Assembly (NCBI GenBank): GCA_033238645.1
Contig: BQXR01000004.1
Span: forward strand, 62,001 to 126,000
Direction: 5' to 3'
DNA: 64,000 nucleotides
DNA from: Thiomicrorhabdus sp033238645
GTDB taxonomy: Bacteria; Pseudomonadota; Gammaproteobacteria; Thiomicrospirales; Thiomicrospiraceae
Positions 44,421 through 53,836 of this stretch are shown here, one piece after another. Position numbers and translations under genes: made by a program. Each line of letters begins with the position of its first letter. Position 1 is the first letter of the stretch. The notes beneath the pieces were generated by a model. The model saw nothing but the letters and a program-made list of their open reading frames with translations, was not told the origin of the DNA and ran no database searches.

Positions 44421-45512
44421 TTAAACGTTAAATCTAAAGTGCATTACATCGCCATCTTGCACAATATATTCTTTACCTTCCAGACGTTGTTTACCAGCTG
44501 TTTTAGCGCCAGAATCCCCCTTATACTCTATAAAGTCATCATAAGCTGTCACTTCTGCACGAATAAAGCCTTTCTCAAAATCAGTGTGAATAACACCTGC
44601 TGCTTGTGGACCTGTAGCACCCACTTTAACAGTCCAAGAACGTACTTCTTTTACACCCGCTGTGAAGTAGGTTTGCAACCCTAGTAACTCGTAACCTGCA
44701 CGAATTACACGATTTAGACCTGGTTCTTCTTGCCCCATTTCTGCTAGGAAATCGGCTTTATCTTCTTCATCTAGTTCAGCAATCTCTTCTTCTAGAGAGG
44801 CACATACAGCAACTACGACCGCATCTTGTTTTTCAGCCAAGTCTCGTACAGCATCCAAAAGAGGGTTATTATCAAAACCACTTTCATCGACGTTAGCGAT
44901 ATACATCATTGGCTTAATCGTTAGCAAATGTAGATCTTGTAACTCTGCCAACTCATCTTCATCTAGGCCAAGTAGACGAACCAACTGCCCTTCCTCAATT
45001 CCAGTTGCAACTTTTTGTAAAATATTTAAACGAGCAACGGCTTCTTTATCACCACTATTCGCAATACGCTTAACTTTAGAAATCGCTTTATCTATTGATT
45101 CCATATCAGCTAAAGCTAGCTCCATATTAATGATCTCAATATCATTAATAGGATCAATCTTTCCAGCAACATGGACGATATCGTCATTTTCAAAACAACG
45201 AACTACTTGCACGATCGCATCTGTTTCACGAATATTAGCTAAGAACTTATTACCAAGCCCTTCGCCTTTTGAAGCCCCTTCAACCAGACCTGCTATATCC
45301 ATGAAATCAACGGTGGCCGGCATGACTCGCTCTGGCTTAACAATCTCTGCTAAAGCTGCTTCACGAGCATCAGGTACCGCAACAACACCAACATTAGGCT
45401 CAATTGTACAGAATGGGTAGTTTGCAGACTCAATACCTGCATTGGTTAATGCATTAAACAGTGTAGATTTTCCAACATTTGGTAAACCAACAATTCCACA
45501 TTTAATTGCCAT
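44421..45512 (-). CDS. ychF: Ribosome-binding ATPase YchF
   Basis: 363 residues. GLPNVGKSTLFNALT near 8-22, NYPFCTIEPNVGVV, DIAGLVEGASKGEGLGNKFLANIRE and the C-terminal TGS-like domain (VIHTDFEKGFIRAEV..DFIEYKG) are diagnostic of YchF/OLA1. It is an Obg-family ATPase that associates with ribosomes. It follows pth, the conserved partner. Confidence 0.97.
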   Translation of the reverse strand: MAIKCGIVGLPNVGKSTLFNALTNAGIESANYPFCTIEPNVGVVAVPDAREAALAEIVKPERVMPATVDFMDIAGLVEGASKGEGLGNKFLANIRETDAIVQVVRCFENDDIVHVAGKIDPINDIEIINMELALADMESIDKAISKVKRIANSGDKEAVARLNILQKVATGIEEGQLVRLLGLDEDELAELQDLHLLTIKPMMYIANVDESGFDNNPLLDAVRDLAEKQDAVVVAVCASLEEEIAELDEEDKADFLAEMGQEEPGLNRVIRAGYELLGLQTYFTAGVKEVRSWTVKVGATGPQAAGVIHTDFEKGFIRAEVTAYDDFIEYKGDSGAKTAGKQRLEGKEYIVQDGDVMHFRFNV

Positions 45513-45566
45513 TCTGAATCTCCTAAAATAAAGGCTAAGGGTAAAAGATAAAATTAGATAAAAATA

Positions 45567-46139
45567 TTATTTGGTGTGCAGGATGTGCATTGCTTTTTGC
45601 ATATCACCCTGTATTAACTCAGGCAAAATTTTGCTCGCATCATAGATGGCATCATCAATCAGGGGACGGTCAATTTTAGAGGCCACCTTCAGTACATAAT
45701 CAACAACTTGATCTCTGTGTCCAGGATGACCTATGCCCAGCCGTAGACGAGGGAATGTTTTACCCATGGCTGCAATCATATCCCGCAAACCATTATGGCC
45801 GCCATGACCACCGCCAACTTTTAATTTAACAATGCCAGGCTCCAAATCGAGCTCATCATGTACAACTAGGATTGATTCAACAGGGATTTTATAGAATTTT
45901 GCAAGTGCCTGAATGGACTGACCACTACGATTCATAAAAGTTACAGGCTTTAATAGCCAAAAATCCAATCCACTTGATTGAACGCGGGCTACCTCACCTA
46001 GAAATTTGGTCTCTGGACGAAATACAACGCCATATTGGCGCGCTACTTCGTCCACAAACCAAAAACCAGCGTTATGCCGAGTCTGATCATATTTATCGCC
46101 TGGATTACCCAGACCAACAATTAATTGAACAGATGACAT
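45567..46139 (-). CDS. pth: Peptidyl-tRNA hydrolase
   Basis: 190 residues. VGLGNPGDKYDQTRHNAGFWFVD contains the catalytic His of the Pth family, followed by KPVTFMNRSGQSI, VVHDELDL and GGGHGGHNGLRDM. It recycles peptidyl-tRNA released from stalled ribosomes. It lies between rplY and ychF, the standard order. Confidence 0.96.
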   Translation of the reverse strand: MSSVQLIVGLGNPGDKYDQTRHNAGFWFVDEVARQYGVVFRPETKFLGEVARVQSSGLDFWLLKPVTFMNRSGQSIQALAKFYKIPVESILVVHDELDLEPGIVKLKVGGGHGGHNGLRDMIAAMGKTFPRLRLGIGHPGHRDQVVDYVLKVASKIDRPLIDDAIYDASKILPELIQGDMQKAMHILHTK

Positions 46140-46187
46140 AAACGCTGGCTCTCGATTAGCTGGCTTAAAATCTACTTAAAGTAGATA

Positions 46188-46769
46188 TTAACGCTTAGCT
46201 GCTTTACCAATGTTAACAACCGATTGGTCATAATCACTGTTACCGTGCGCAAGTGCAGTAACTTTCACACCTTCAGGTAATACAAGCTGAGAAAGACGTA
46301 GGCTAGAACCTGCTTCCATTTCTGATACATCTACAGAGATTACAGTAGGTAGGTTCTTCGCTACACAACTAACTTCAACAGTTGTCTGTAGGTAAGAGAT
46401 AGCACCACCCGCTTTAACACCAGGAGAAACATCAGCACCAGAGAAAGAAAGAGGAATTTTCTTAATTAATGTGTTGTCTACTGCACGCTGAAAATCGATA
46501 TGAAAAACAGCACCTGTTGCTGGGTGACGCTGAACGTCCTTAACAACACAAGCTTCTGTGCTTCCACCATCAACATCAATATTTAATACTGTGTTGAATA
46601 CTGCATCATCTTCAAACTGCTTCTTAACGAAGTTATCTGCTAAAGAGATAGATACTGCGTCTTTTCCTGCACCATAGATAATTGCTGGTACTTTATTCGC
46701 ATGACGAAGGCGGCGGCTCGCACCTTTCCCTTCTTCTGTGCGGATATTTGCTGTCCAATTTAGGCTCAT
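46188..46769 (-). CDS. rplY: 50S ribosomal protein L25 (general stress protein Ctc type)
   Basis: 193 residues when started at ATG 46769, which has GGAGAG 8 bases upstream; an upstream TTG at 46793 would add eight residues and is unlikely because the ribosome site lies inside that extension. The N-terminal 5S-rRNA-binding L25 domain (NWTANIRTEEGKGASRRLRHANKVPAIIYG) is followed by the C-terminal TL5/CTC domain to 193. It precedes pth and follows prs. Confidence 0.95.
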   Translation of the reverse strand: MSLNWTANIRTEEGKGASRRLRHANKVPAIIYGAGKDAVSISLADNFVKKQFEDDAVFNTVLNIDVDGGSTEACVVKDVQRHPATGAVFHIDFQRAVDNTLIKKIPLSFSGADVSPGVKAGGAISYLQTTVEVSCVAKNLPTVISVDVSEMEAGSSLRLSQLVLPEGVKVTALAHGNSDYDQSVVNIGKAAKR

Positions 46770-46982
46770 TTTATTCTCTCCGAATAGTGACAATTTTTAA
46801 CACGCCTTTAACTAGGTTAGGTGTGTTTATCTTTTAAAATCATCAAATTAAATAATCTTACGTTCGCGACCAAACGTAAGGGAAGCGGGGATTATACTCA
46901 AATTTTTAGTTTTTACCACTATTTGTTGGCAGAATTTATAAATTTATCAAGGACTTCGGCAAGATTAACAGCCAAAAAAAAA

Positions 46983-47002
46983 CGCCCATAATGGGCGCTT
47001 TC
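46983..47002 (-). terminator. Intrinsic terminator downstream of prs
   Basis: Minus strand: GCGCCCATTATGGGCG followed by at least nine T (the A-run at 46974-46982). It lies 20 bases after the prs stop. Confidence 0.85.
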
Positions 47003-47020
47003 TTGAGAAACACTTAGTAA

Positions 47021-47977
47021 TCAGTGCTCCATTAAAGAGGTCACCGATTCGTCTCTATTGATTCGACGAATCGTTTCTCCTAAAATATTCGCAATCGTAA
47101 CGGTTCTTACTTTCTCACAAGTAGCCGTCGCTTCTGATTGTGGGATTGAATCAGTTACAACAACTTCTTTTAGCACTGAGCCCATAATATTATCGATTGC
47201 CGGACCTGATAAAACAGCATGAACAACATAAGCGGACACACTTTTAGCACCACGTTCCATTAACGCAGCGGCAGCTTTACATAAAGTACCCGCTGTATCA
47301 ACCATATCATCAACAATGATACAGTCACGCCCTTCGATATCACCAATAATGTTCATTACCTGAGCAACATTTGCTTTAGGACGACGTTTATCAATAATAG
47401 CCATCTCTGCATTTAGTGCTTTAGCGACCGCACGTGCACGAACCACACCACCCATATCAGGTGAAACAATCATTACATTGTTTAGATCACAGTTTTTCTG
47501 CATATCATCAACCAATAATGGTGATGCGTATAGGTTATCAACAGGAATATCGAAGAAACCTTGAATCTGATCAGAGTGTAAATCAACTGTTACAACACGA
47601 TGCGCACCCGCACCAGATATCATATCAGCTGTTAAACGAGCTGTAATTGGTACTCGGGCAGAGTGAGGACGACGATCCTGACGAGCAAAACCATAATAAG
47701 GAATTACGGCTGTAATACGATTGGCCGACGCACGTTTAAGCGCATCAATCATTACAAGCATTTCCATTAAGTTTACGGCTGGTTCAGGTGTACACGTTGG
47801 TTGTAAAACATAAATATCTTGACCACGAACAGACTCTTTAATCTCAACCATGATCTCGCCATCACTAAAACGGCCGACATTAGCTTTGCCTAAAGGAATA
47901 TCTAAATATTGGGAAATTTTTTCTGCCAGATTGACATTTGCGTTTCCCGCAAAAATCATGACATCTTTATTAGCCAT
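47021..47977 (-). CDS. prs: Ribose-phosphate pyrophosphokinase
   Basis: 318 residues. FAGNANVNLAEKISQYLD, the ribose/ATP region RGQDIYVLQPTC, FARQDRRPHSARVPITARL and the PRPP-binding CIIVDDMVDTAGTLCKAA identify Prs. It makes PRPP for nucleotide, His and Trp synthesis. It lies directly downstream of tRNA-Gln, as in Pseudomonas. Confidence 0.97.
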   Translation of the reverse strand: MANKDVMIFAGNANVNLAEKISQYLDIPLGKANVGRFSDGEIMVEIKESVRGQDIYVLQPTCTPEPAVNLMEMLVMIDALKRASANRITAVIPYYGFARQDRRPHSARVPITARLTADMISGAGAHRVVTVDLHSDQIQGFFDIPVDNLYASPLLVDDMQKNCDLNNVMIVSPDMGGVVRARAVAKALNAEMAIIDKRRPKANVAQVMNIIGDIEGRDCIIVDDMVDTAGTLCKAAAALMERGAKSVSAYVVHAVLSGPAIDNIMGSVLKEVVVTDSIPQSEATATCEKVRTVTIANILGETIRRINRDESVTSLMEH

Positions 47978-48031
47978 CTCAGGCGCTCCTGTTCGAGGAA
48001 AAAAATGATTTGGGGAATTAGGATAGGATAT

Positions 48032-48106
48032 TGGCAGGGCTGGCAGGATTCGAACCTGCGGTACACTGGATCAAAACCAGATGCCTTACCGCTTGGCTAC
48101 AGCCCT
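48032..48106 (-). tRNA. tRNA-Gln (TTG), CCA encoded
   Basis: 75 bases: acceptor AGGGCTG/CAGCCCT, D-arm TAGCCAAGCGGTAAGGC, anticodon loop GGTTTTGATCC with anticodon TTG, T-arm GCAGGTTCGAATCCTGC, then G and CCA. It stands just upstream of prs. Confidence 0.94.
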
Positions 48107-48137
48107 TTAATATCGTTGTCGTTAAAGACAGGTGCGT

Positions 48138-48165
48138 ATTATCCATGTATTCATTTAAAGTTCAA
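48138..48165 (-). promoter_or_regulatory. Predicted promoter of tRNA-Gln
   Basis: Minus strand: TTGAAC (48160-48165), 16-base spacer, GATAAT (48138-48143), then ACGCACC, about 32 bases before the tRNA. Confidence 0.6.
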
Positions 48166-48220
48166 GAGAAATCTTAAAACTTTATTAAAAATAAACTTAT
48201 ACACCTCCGCCCGTAAATCT

Positions 48221-50038
48221 CTATTCTAATTCAAGTTGTTTGATTAAACCCTGTAACTCTTTATTTTTCAAGAAATTTTCTTGATTATCTCGCCATAACT
48301 TTTTTGCTTTTACTTTCTGATCCAGCTTCCAGTATGTCGAAATCATATGTATTAAAACTTCATCATCCACCTGAATAGCTAATGCTTTCGCTAAAAACTC
48401 TTCTGCTAGGTGATACTTACCTTGCTGATAATATAGCCATCCAAGACTATCCAACACATAGTAACTGTCAGGCGCTAGGTTATATGCTTTATTGAGCATC
48501 TCCTCTGCTTGGTTCATATGCTGATCGGTATCTACATAGTAATAGCCAAGCGCATTTAGCGCATCCACTTCATTAGGCTTTATCTCGATCACTCTTTTCA
48601 GTGCCTCCTCATAACGCCCATACTGCTTAGTATTATAGAAGATCAATGCCTGTGACATTAGAAATTGAGTATTGCTGGGGTCGAGTTCAAGCGCCTTATC
48701 ATACTGCTCTAATGCCAACTCAAACTTATCTTCCAGCGTATAGAACACACCTTTAGCACGATAAATCTTGATACGATCACTTGGTTCCTTACCTTTAAGG
48801 TTATCTAATATGCTCAGTGCTTTTGTCACCTCTTTTAAAGAAAAATATATTTCTGCGCTATGCAGCTGGGCATCAACATAGTAATTATCTGATTGCACTC
48901 GTCCAAAATATACAAGTGCCTTTTGACTGTTTTCTTCACCCTGATAGATCAATCCTAAATAATAGCTTGCTACATCAACATAGCCTTGCTGCTCTACCAT
49001 TTTTAATAAATTCTGCTTCGCTTCATCATTGGCTTTGTATTCAATTTGAATCAGCGCTAGAGAGAGTCTTGAGTTATGTGCATCTGGTACCGACTTCAAA
49101 ATATACTTATAGCGCTCTGAAGCTGCCTCATACATCTCAGCCTGCACCTCTAGACGAGCCATTCGCTCCTGAACTAACCAGTCACTTGGGTTTCTGGTAA
49201 TGTAAGGTATAAGTGATGTTAAGCCTCGCTCTGGAGGCTTAGTTTGAATATAGAGCTTCGCAAGCAGCTGGTATAAAGAAGCTTCTTTCGTAATATCATC
49301 CTCTTCAAACTGAAGAGATCTTGCTTTTTCAGCCGCTTCTAAAGCTTCTGGAATCTTATTATAAGCTTCAGAAGCGAGGGCTAACGCCAGATAAGCATGC
49401 CAATTATTTGAGTGAATTTCAGATAGTTTTTTAAAAAACTCTAAGCCTGTTTGCACAGGAATAGAAGCAACGACCCTTTGAGCGGTCAATATAAAGTCTT
49501 CTGATAAAGGCTCTTCAGAGATCTTTTGAAAATATTGCCACTGCTCTATCGCTTGTTCAATATCCCCCTTACGAAGGGAAATTAAATATGAAGCTCTCCA
49601 AGCAACTGTCGACTGAGGAGACACCTGTCTCCACAGCTGAGTTGCTGCCTCTACCTTTTGAGTATTAAACGTTTTCATAGAGAGCTGAAACGCTCTTTCT
49701 GCCAAAATAGGATCTCGCCTCTTTTGGGCTAGGTCATAGATAACATCAAAAGCTTGCTGATCATAACCTTTCTGCACCATCATTTCACCGACAAGAATCT
49801 GATACATAGAGGGTGCGTCCAGATGCTGTGCAAGAACAGTATTGCTTTCAGAAGATGCTGAAGTCATAGCTGCCTTTACTTCTACTGATTGCTCTGTCGG
49901 TGCAGATGCTTTAATGCTTGTTTCCGTTGTTTGTAAACAACCTGAAAGTAGAAATACACTGCTTGTTACAACGAGCAAGACTCGCTGTCCATAAAAGTGT
50001 TTTTGCTTAGGGGGGGGAGATAACCTGTTTAACACCAA
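48221..50038 (-). CDS. TPR-repeat outer-membrane lipoprotein
   Basis: 605 residues. A signal peptide with lipobox LLSGC (Cys near residue 34) is followed by many TPR repeats; the clearest are in the C-terminal third (ALEQYDKALELDPSNTQFLMSQALIFY, ALNALGYYYVDT, VLDSLGWLYYQQGKYHLAEEFLAKALA). This is the TPR protein that is divergent from hemA in Pseudomonas and relatives; its role is unclear. A run of eight C at 50010-50017 encodes Pro-Pro-Pro at codons 8-10, in the signal region; a later start downstream of this tract, if used, would avoid the effect of tract-length changes. Confidence 0.85.
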   Translation of the reverse strand: MVLNRLSPPPKQKHFYGQRVLLVVTSSVFLLSGCLQTTETSIKASAPTEQSVEVKAAMTSASSESNTVLAQHLDAPSMYQILVGEMMVQKGYDQQAFDVIYDLAQKRRDPILAERAFQLSMKTFNTQKVEAATQLWRQVSPQSTVAWRASYLISLRKGDIEQAIEQWQYFQKISEEPLSEDFILTAQRVVASIPVQTGLEFFKKLSEIHSNNWHAYLALALASEAYNKIPEALEAAEKARSLQFEEDDITKEASLYQLLAKLYIQTKPPERGLTSLIPYITRNPSDWLVQERMARLEVQAEMYEAASERYKYILKSVPDAHNSRLSLALIQIEYKANDEAKQNLLKMVEQQGYVDVASYYLGLIYQGEENSQKALVYFGRVQSDNYYVDAQLHSAEIYFSLKEVTKALSILDNLKGKEPSDRIKIYRAKGVFYTLEDKFELALEQYDKALELDPSNTQFLMSQALIFYNTKQYGRYEEALKRVIEIKPNEVDALNALGYYYVDTDQHMNQAEEMLNKAYNLAPDSYYVLDSLGWLYYQQGKYHLAEEFLAKALAIQVDDEVLIHMISTYWKLDQKVKAKKLWRDNQENFLKNKELQGLIKQLELE

Positions 50039-50413
50039 GGCGTTTCCTTTAAGATATCGGTTTAATCAATATTTACTGTAAACAATCATTCAGCTAATGT
50101 AACAACTTAGCACATTATAGATAATCACTCTATCAAGTCTGAATAACACTCTAAACGATCATATTATTTAATTCAAAAATTTCATGTTCTAATCATTCTA
50201 AATCAAAACTTAATACACCCTCATGCTTTTAATCAAATAAGTAGTATTCCCTTATAAGCAAACCAATTAAATCCGCTCAGTTCATTAAGTCCCGTAAAAT
50301 ATGGCATATTACAGACAAAGGCTTGCAATTAGTCTGATAATTTAGCAGAATTACGCCTCCTTATTCGCAGATCACTCTCTGCTAATTTCTGATAAAACGG
50401 TAAAGCTCACTAT
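50039..50413. other. Divergent intergenic region between the TPR gene and hemA
   Basis: About 375 AT-rich bases with no supported gene. It must contain the divergent promoters; I see a possible -10 (GATAAT at about 50335) but no convincing -35. No riboswitch or repeat was recognised. Confidence 0.5.
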
Positions 50414-51685
50414 ATGAACCTACTTACACTTGGTGTTAATCACGAAACGGCACCTGTCGATATCCGTGAAACGGTTTCATTTACCCCTGAGCGCGTACAA
50501 GAAGCCATTAGTGAACTTAAGACTACAGGCCTAATTGCAGAGTGCATTATTCTCTCTACCTGTAACCGTACAGAAATTTACTGTATTCTTAAAGCGGATA
50601 AAACTGATCTCGATATTCAGAGCTGGCTACATCAGTTCTTTGAGCTCGATGAAAACTCATTAACGCCCTTTCTGTATATTCACCATGATTTAGAAGCTGT
50701 AAAACATATCATGTGTGTTTCTAGTGGACTAAACTCCCTAGTACTCGGTGAGCCACAGATTTTCGGACAAATTAAAGATGCTTATAATGCAGCCCATAAA
50801 GCAGATAGCATTCACCAAACATTAGAGAAGCTGTTTCAACACATATTCAGAACCGTAAAACAGGTTCGTACTGATACCGCTATAGGATCTAGCCCAGTAT
50901 CAGTTGCTTTCTCAGCTGTCTCACTGTCTAAACAATTTTTTGGTGACCTCTCTGGACAAACAGCTCTTTTATTAGGGGCAGGTGAAACCATCGAACTTGT
51001 GGCACGCCACCTAAAAGAAGCAAATATCGGCAATTTAACCATTGCTAACCGAACATTTGAACGTGCACACACGCTTGCAGAAAGTGTGGCAGGTTATGCT
51101 ATACAACTAAATGAAATAGATAACCACCTACATGAAGCAGATATTATTATCGGCTCTACAGGTAGCCCCACCGCTATCCTGCATAAGAAACAAGTGGTTA
51201 AAGCCCTTAAACAGCGTAAAAATCGTCCTATGTTTATGGTAGATATCGCTGTACCAAGAGACATTGACCCAGCCATTAATGGTTTAGAAAATGTCTACCT
51301 CTATACCGTAGATGATCTACAAGAGATTATTAAGGCCAATCAAGCCTCAAGACAGACAGCCGCTTTAGAAGCCGAAGAGATCATTGAGCTGCAAGCCAAT
51401 AACTTCATCACTCAGTTAAATGCAATTCAGCAGGTAAAACCGCTGATCCAAAAATACCGCCAGCAAGCGATGTCGATCAAAGAAGATGCTTTAGAACATG
51501 CTATGCACCAGTTAAAACAAGGTGTTAAAACCGAAGAGATTATTAAACGATTAGCCAACCAGTTAACCAATAAACTGATTCACACGCCAACATCAAAGCT
51601 AAATAATGCAGGCCTTGAAGGAAACAAAGTGCTAATCGAAAATGCAGAAACAATTCTTATCTGCGACCAAACAGCTGCTAAATAA
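50414..51685 (+). CDS. hemA: Glutamyl-tRNA reductase
   Basis: 423 residues. LGVNHETAPVDIRE, the catalytic Cys in LSTCNRTEIYC, CVSSGLNSLVLGEPQIFGQIKDAY and the NADPH domain ALLLGAGETIELVARHL are all present. It makes glutamate-1-semialdehyde for tetrapyrroles. It heads the conserved hemA-prfA-prmC-moeB run. Confidence 0.97.
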   Translation: MNLLTLGVNHETAPVDIRETVSFTPERVQEAISELKTTGLIAECIILSTCNRTEIYCILKADKTDLDIQSWLHQFFELDENSLTPFLYIHHDLEAVKHIMCVSSGLNSLVLGEPQIFGQIKDAYNAAHKADSIHQTLEKLFQHIFRTVKQVRTDTAIGSSPVSVAFSAVSLSKQFFGDLSGQTALLLGAGETIELVARHLKEANIGNLTIANRTFERAHTLAESVAGYAIQLNEIDNHLHEADIIIGSTGSPTAILHKKQVVKALKQRKNRPMFMVDIAVPRDIDPAINGLENVYLYTVDDLQEIIKANQASRQTAALEAEEIIELQANNFITQLNAIQQVKPLIQKYRQQAMSIKEDALEHAMHQLKQGVKTEEIIKRLANQLTNKLIHTPTSKLNNAGLEGNKVLIENAETILICDQTAAK

Positions 51686-51723
51686 AACAGCTAACTCAAC
51701 CCTATTAAATATCGAGACGCTCT

Positions 51724-52812
51724 GTGAAAGACTCTATTCGTAGTAAATTAGAAACCCTGGTAGAACGCCTAGATGAGGTCAGTGCCTTAATCTGTGAACC
51801 TGAGGTTATCAGCGATCAGAAAAAATTCACAGGTCTAACCAAAGAACACTCTAAGCTAACCCCCGTTGTTGAAACCTTTAATGCATTTATTGCTGCTCAA
51901 GGTGATCTTGACGAAGCAATGGATATGATTAACTCTGGTGATCCTGAGTTAAAAGAGATGGGACAGGAAGAGCTACCAAGTCTAAAAGCACAGATCGAAG
52001 AGCTGGAGCTTGCACTACAGACAATGCTATTACCGACAGACCCTAATGATGATGCCAATATCTTTTTAGAAATTCGTGCTGGCACAGGTGGTGATGAAGC
52101 GGCAATTTTTGCTGGTGACCTATTTAAGATGTACGGTCGTTATGCAGAAAAAGAGCGCTGGCAGGTAGAAGTCATCAATACCAACGAAGGTGAACACGGT
52201 GGCTATAAAGAGATCATCGTTCGAATTATTGGTGATGGTGCTTACTCTAAACTTAAATTTGAATCAGGTGCACATCGCGTACAGCGAGTACCTGCCACTG
52301 AAACTCAAGGGCGTGTTCATACCTCTGCAGCAACCGTTGTTATTATGGCTGAAGCACCTGAAATTGAGCAGATTGAGCTAAACCCTGCTGATCTTAAAGT
52401 GGATACTTTCCGTGCCTCTGGTGCAGGTGGACAGCACGTTAACAAAACAGATTCGGCTATTCGCATTACTCACCTACCGACCAACACGGTGGTTGAGTGT
52501 CAAGATGAGCGTTCGCAACATAAAAATCGTGCACGAGCAATGTCTCTACTCGCGGCAAGAATCATGGATGCGAAACAACAGGTTCATGATAAAGAGATTG
52601 CTGATGAGCGTAAGGATTTAGTCGGAACAGGTGATCGTTCAGACCGTATTCGTACCTATAACTATCCTCAGGGACGTGTAACAGACCACCGTATCAACTT
52701 AACACTCTACAAACTAGATGAAGTCATGAATGGTGGGTTAGATCAGATTATTGGCCCTATGACAGCCGAATACCAGGCTGAACTTCTTGCTGAACTTAGC
52801 TCTGCGGGCTAA
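51724..52812 (+). CDS. prfA: Peptide chain release factor 1
   Basis: 362 residues from a GTG start. The universal GGQ is in RASGAGGQHVNKTDSAIRI, near residue 235, followed by CQDERSQHKNRARAMSLL. It releases peptides at UAA and UAG. The GGQ Gln is methylated by PrmC, encoded 21 bases downstream. Confidence 0.97.
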   Translation: MKDSIRSKLETLVERLDEVSALICEPEVISDQKKFTGLTKEHSKLTPVVETFNAFIAAQGDLDEAMDMINSGDPELKEMGQEELPSLKAQIEELELALQTMLLPTDPNDDANIFLEIRAGTGGDEAAIFAGDLFKMYGRYAEKERWQVEVINTNEGEHGGYKEIIVRIIGDGAYSKLKFESGAHRVQRVPATETQGRVHTSAATVVIMAEAPEIEQIELNPADLKVDTFRASGAGGQHVNKTDSAIRITHLPTNTVVECQDERSQHKNRARAMSLLAARIMDAKQQVHDKEIADERKDLVGTGDRSDRIRTYNYPQGRVTDHRINLTLYKLDEVMNGGLDQIIGPMTAEYQAELLAELSSAG

Positions 52813-52833
52813 GTCCTTTTAAAGCACTGACCT

Positions 52834-53718
52834 GTGAACCAGCCACTAGACATTCAAACGACACTACAGGCCGCCCAGCTTCAACTCATTGAGGTTGGCC
52901 TAACAGACTCCCCTAGACTAGATACCGAGTTACTGCTTGCTCATGCCTTACAAGAGAGCAGAACCCACCTGTTTACTTGGCCAGATAAGCTTCTTAATAC
53001 AACACAAACAGCCAAGTTTCAAACCCTACTAGAGCTCCGTCTGCAAGGCCAACCGATTGCACATATTTTAGGTGAACGCGAGTTTTGGGGACTTAACTTA
53101 AAAATTACGCAAGATACCCTTATTCCCCGTCCAGATACTGAAACAATCGTAGATGCTGTCCTAGCACTACATAGCCAGCATAAAAATTGTGCTTCAAATA
53201 AAAACGAGCAGGGGGGGGTCTCTATTCTTGATTTGGGCACTGGATCTGGTGCCATTGCTCTAGCACTCAAATCAGAGCTAAACAATGCCACGGTGACCGC
53301 CGTAGATTTCAGCGAAAAAGCCCTTAAAGTTGCTATCGAGAATGCCAGTACACACAAGCTTGCAATCAACTTCTTAAAAAGTGACTGGTTTTCAGCCATC
53401 GATTCTGAACAGCGCTTTAACTACATTGTATCCAACCCCCCTTATATTGAAGCAGCAGATCCACATTTACAGCAGGGGGATATACGTTTCGAGCCCATTA
53501 CCGCACTCACAGCCGGTGAAGATGGCTTAGAAGATATTCGCCAAATTGTTCAACAAGGTAAGTCACACTTAACCTCCTCTGGCTGGTTACTGATTGAACA
53601 TGGCTTCAATCAAGCAGAGAGTGTTGCTAACATCTTTAGTCAAAATGGCTTTTTGGCGATCCACTTATTTGAAGATCTAGGCGGAAACCCTCGCATTACC
53701 ATCGGACAAAAAGCTTAA
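52834..53718 (+). CDS. prmC: Release factor glutamine N5-methyltransferase
   Basis: 294 residues from a GTG start. The SAM motif ILDLGTGSGAIALAL and the catalytic NPPY in YIVSNPPYIEAADPHLQQGD are intact. Between LIPRPDTE and ILDLGTG this protein has about 27 residues, while E. coli PrmC as I recall it has about 16; the extra segment (CASNKNEQGGVS) contains the C-tract element in reverse. Tract-length change would frameshift the catalytic domain. Confidence 0.95.
   Translation: MNQPLDIQTTLQAAQLQLIEVGLTDSPRLDTELLLAHALQESRTHLFTWPDKLLNTTQTAKFQTLLELRLQGQPIAHILGEREFWGLNLKITQDTLIPRPDTETIVDAVLALHSQHKNCASNKNEQGGVSILDLGTGSGAIALALKSELNNATVTAVDFSEKALKVAIENASTHKLAINFLKSDWFSAIDSEQRFNYIVSNPPYIEAADPHLQQGDIRFEPITALTAGEDGLEDIRQIVQQGKSHLTSSGWLLIEHGFNQAESVANIFSQNGFLAIHLFEDLGGNPRITIGQKA
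53206..53218 (-). repeat. C-tract element inside prmC (C8-TGCTC, reverse)
   Basis: GAGCA then eight G, in frame in the extra linker of PrmC. The encoded residues are not conserved, so protein constraint does not explain this copy. Confidence 0.85.
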
Positions 53719-53836
53719 CTTATCTTGATATTAAAACAATTTAACCCCTTTTAATCCCATTAGCCGCATAATACCCCAAGCCAAGTAATCTCCTAGAAGC
53801 TACTAAAATCGACAAAAACAAACAGAAACCTAAATC

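Noticed and set aside
53437..53446. Run of C in prmC near AACCCCCCTTAT
   Set aside because: It encodes the invariant NPPY motif, fully explained by the protein.
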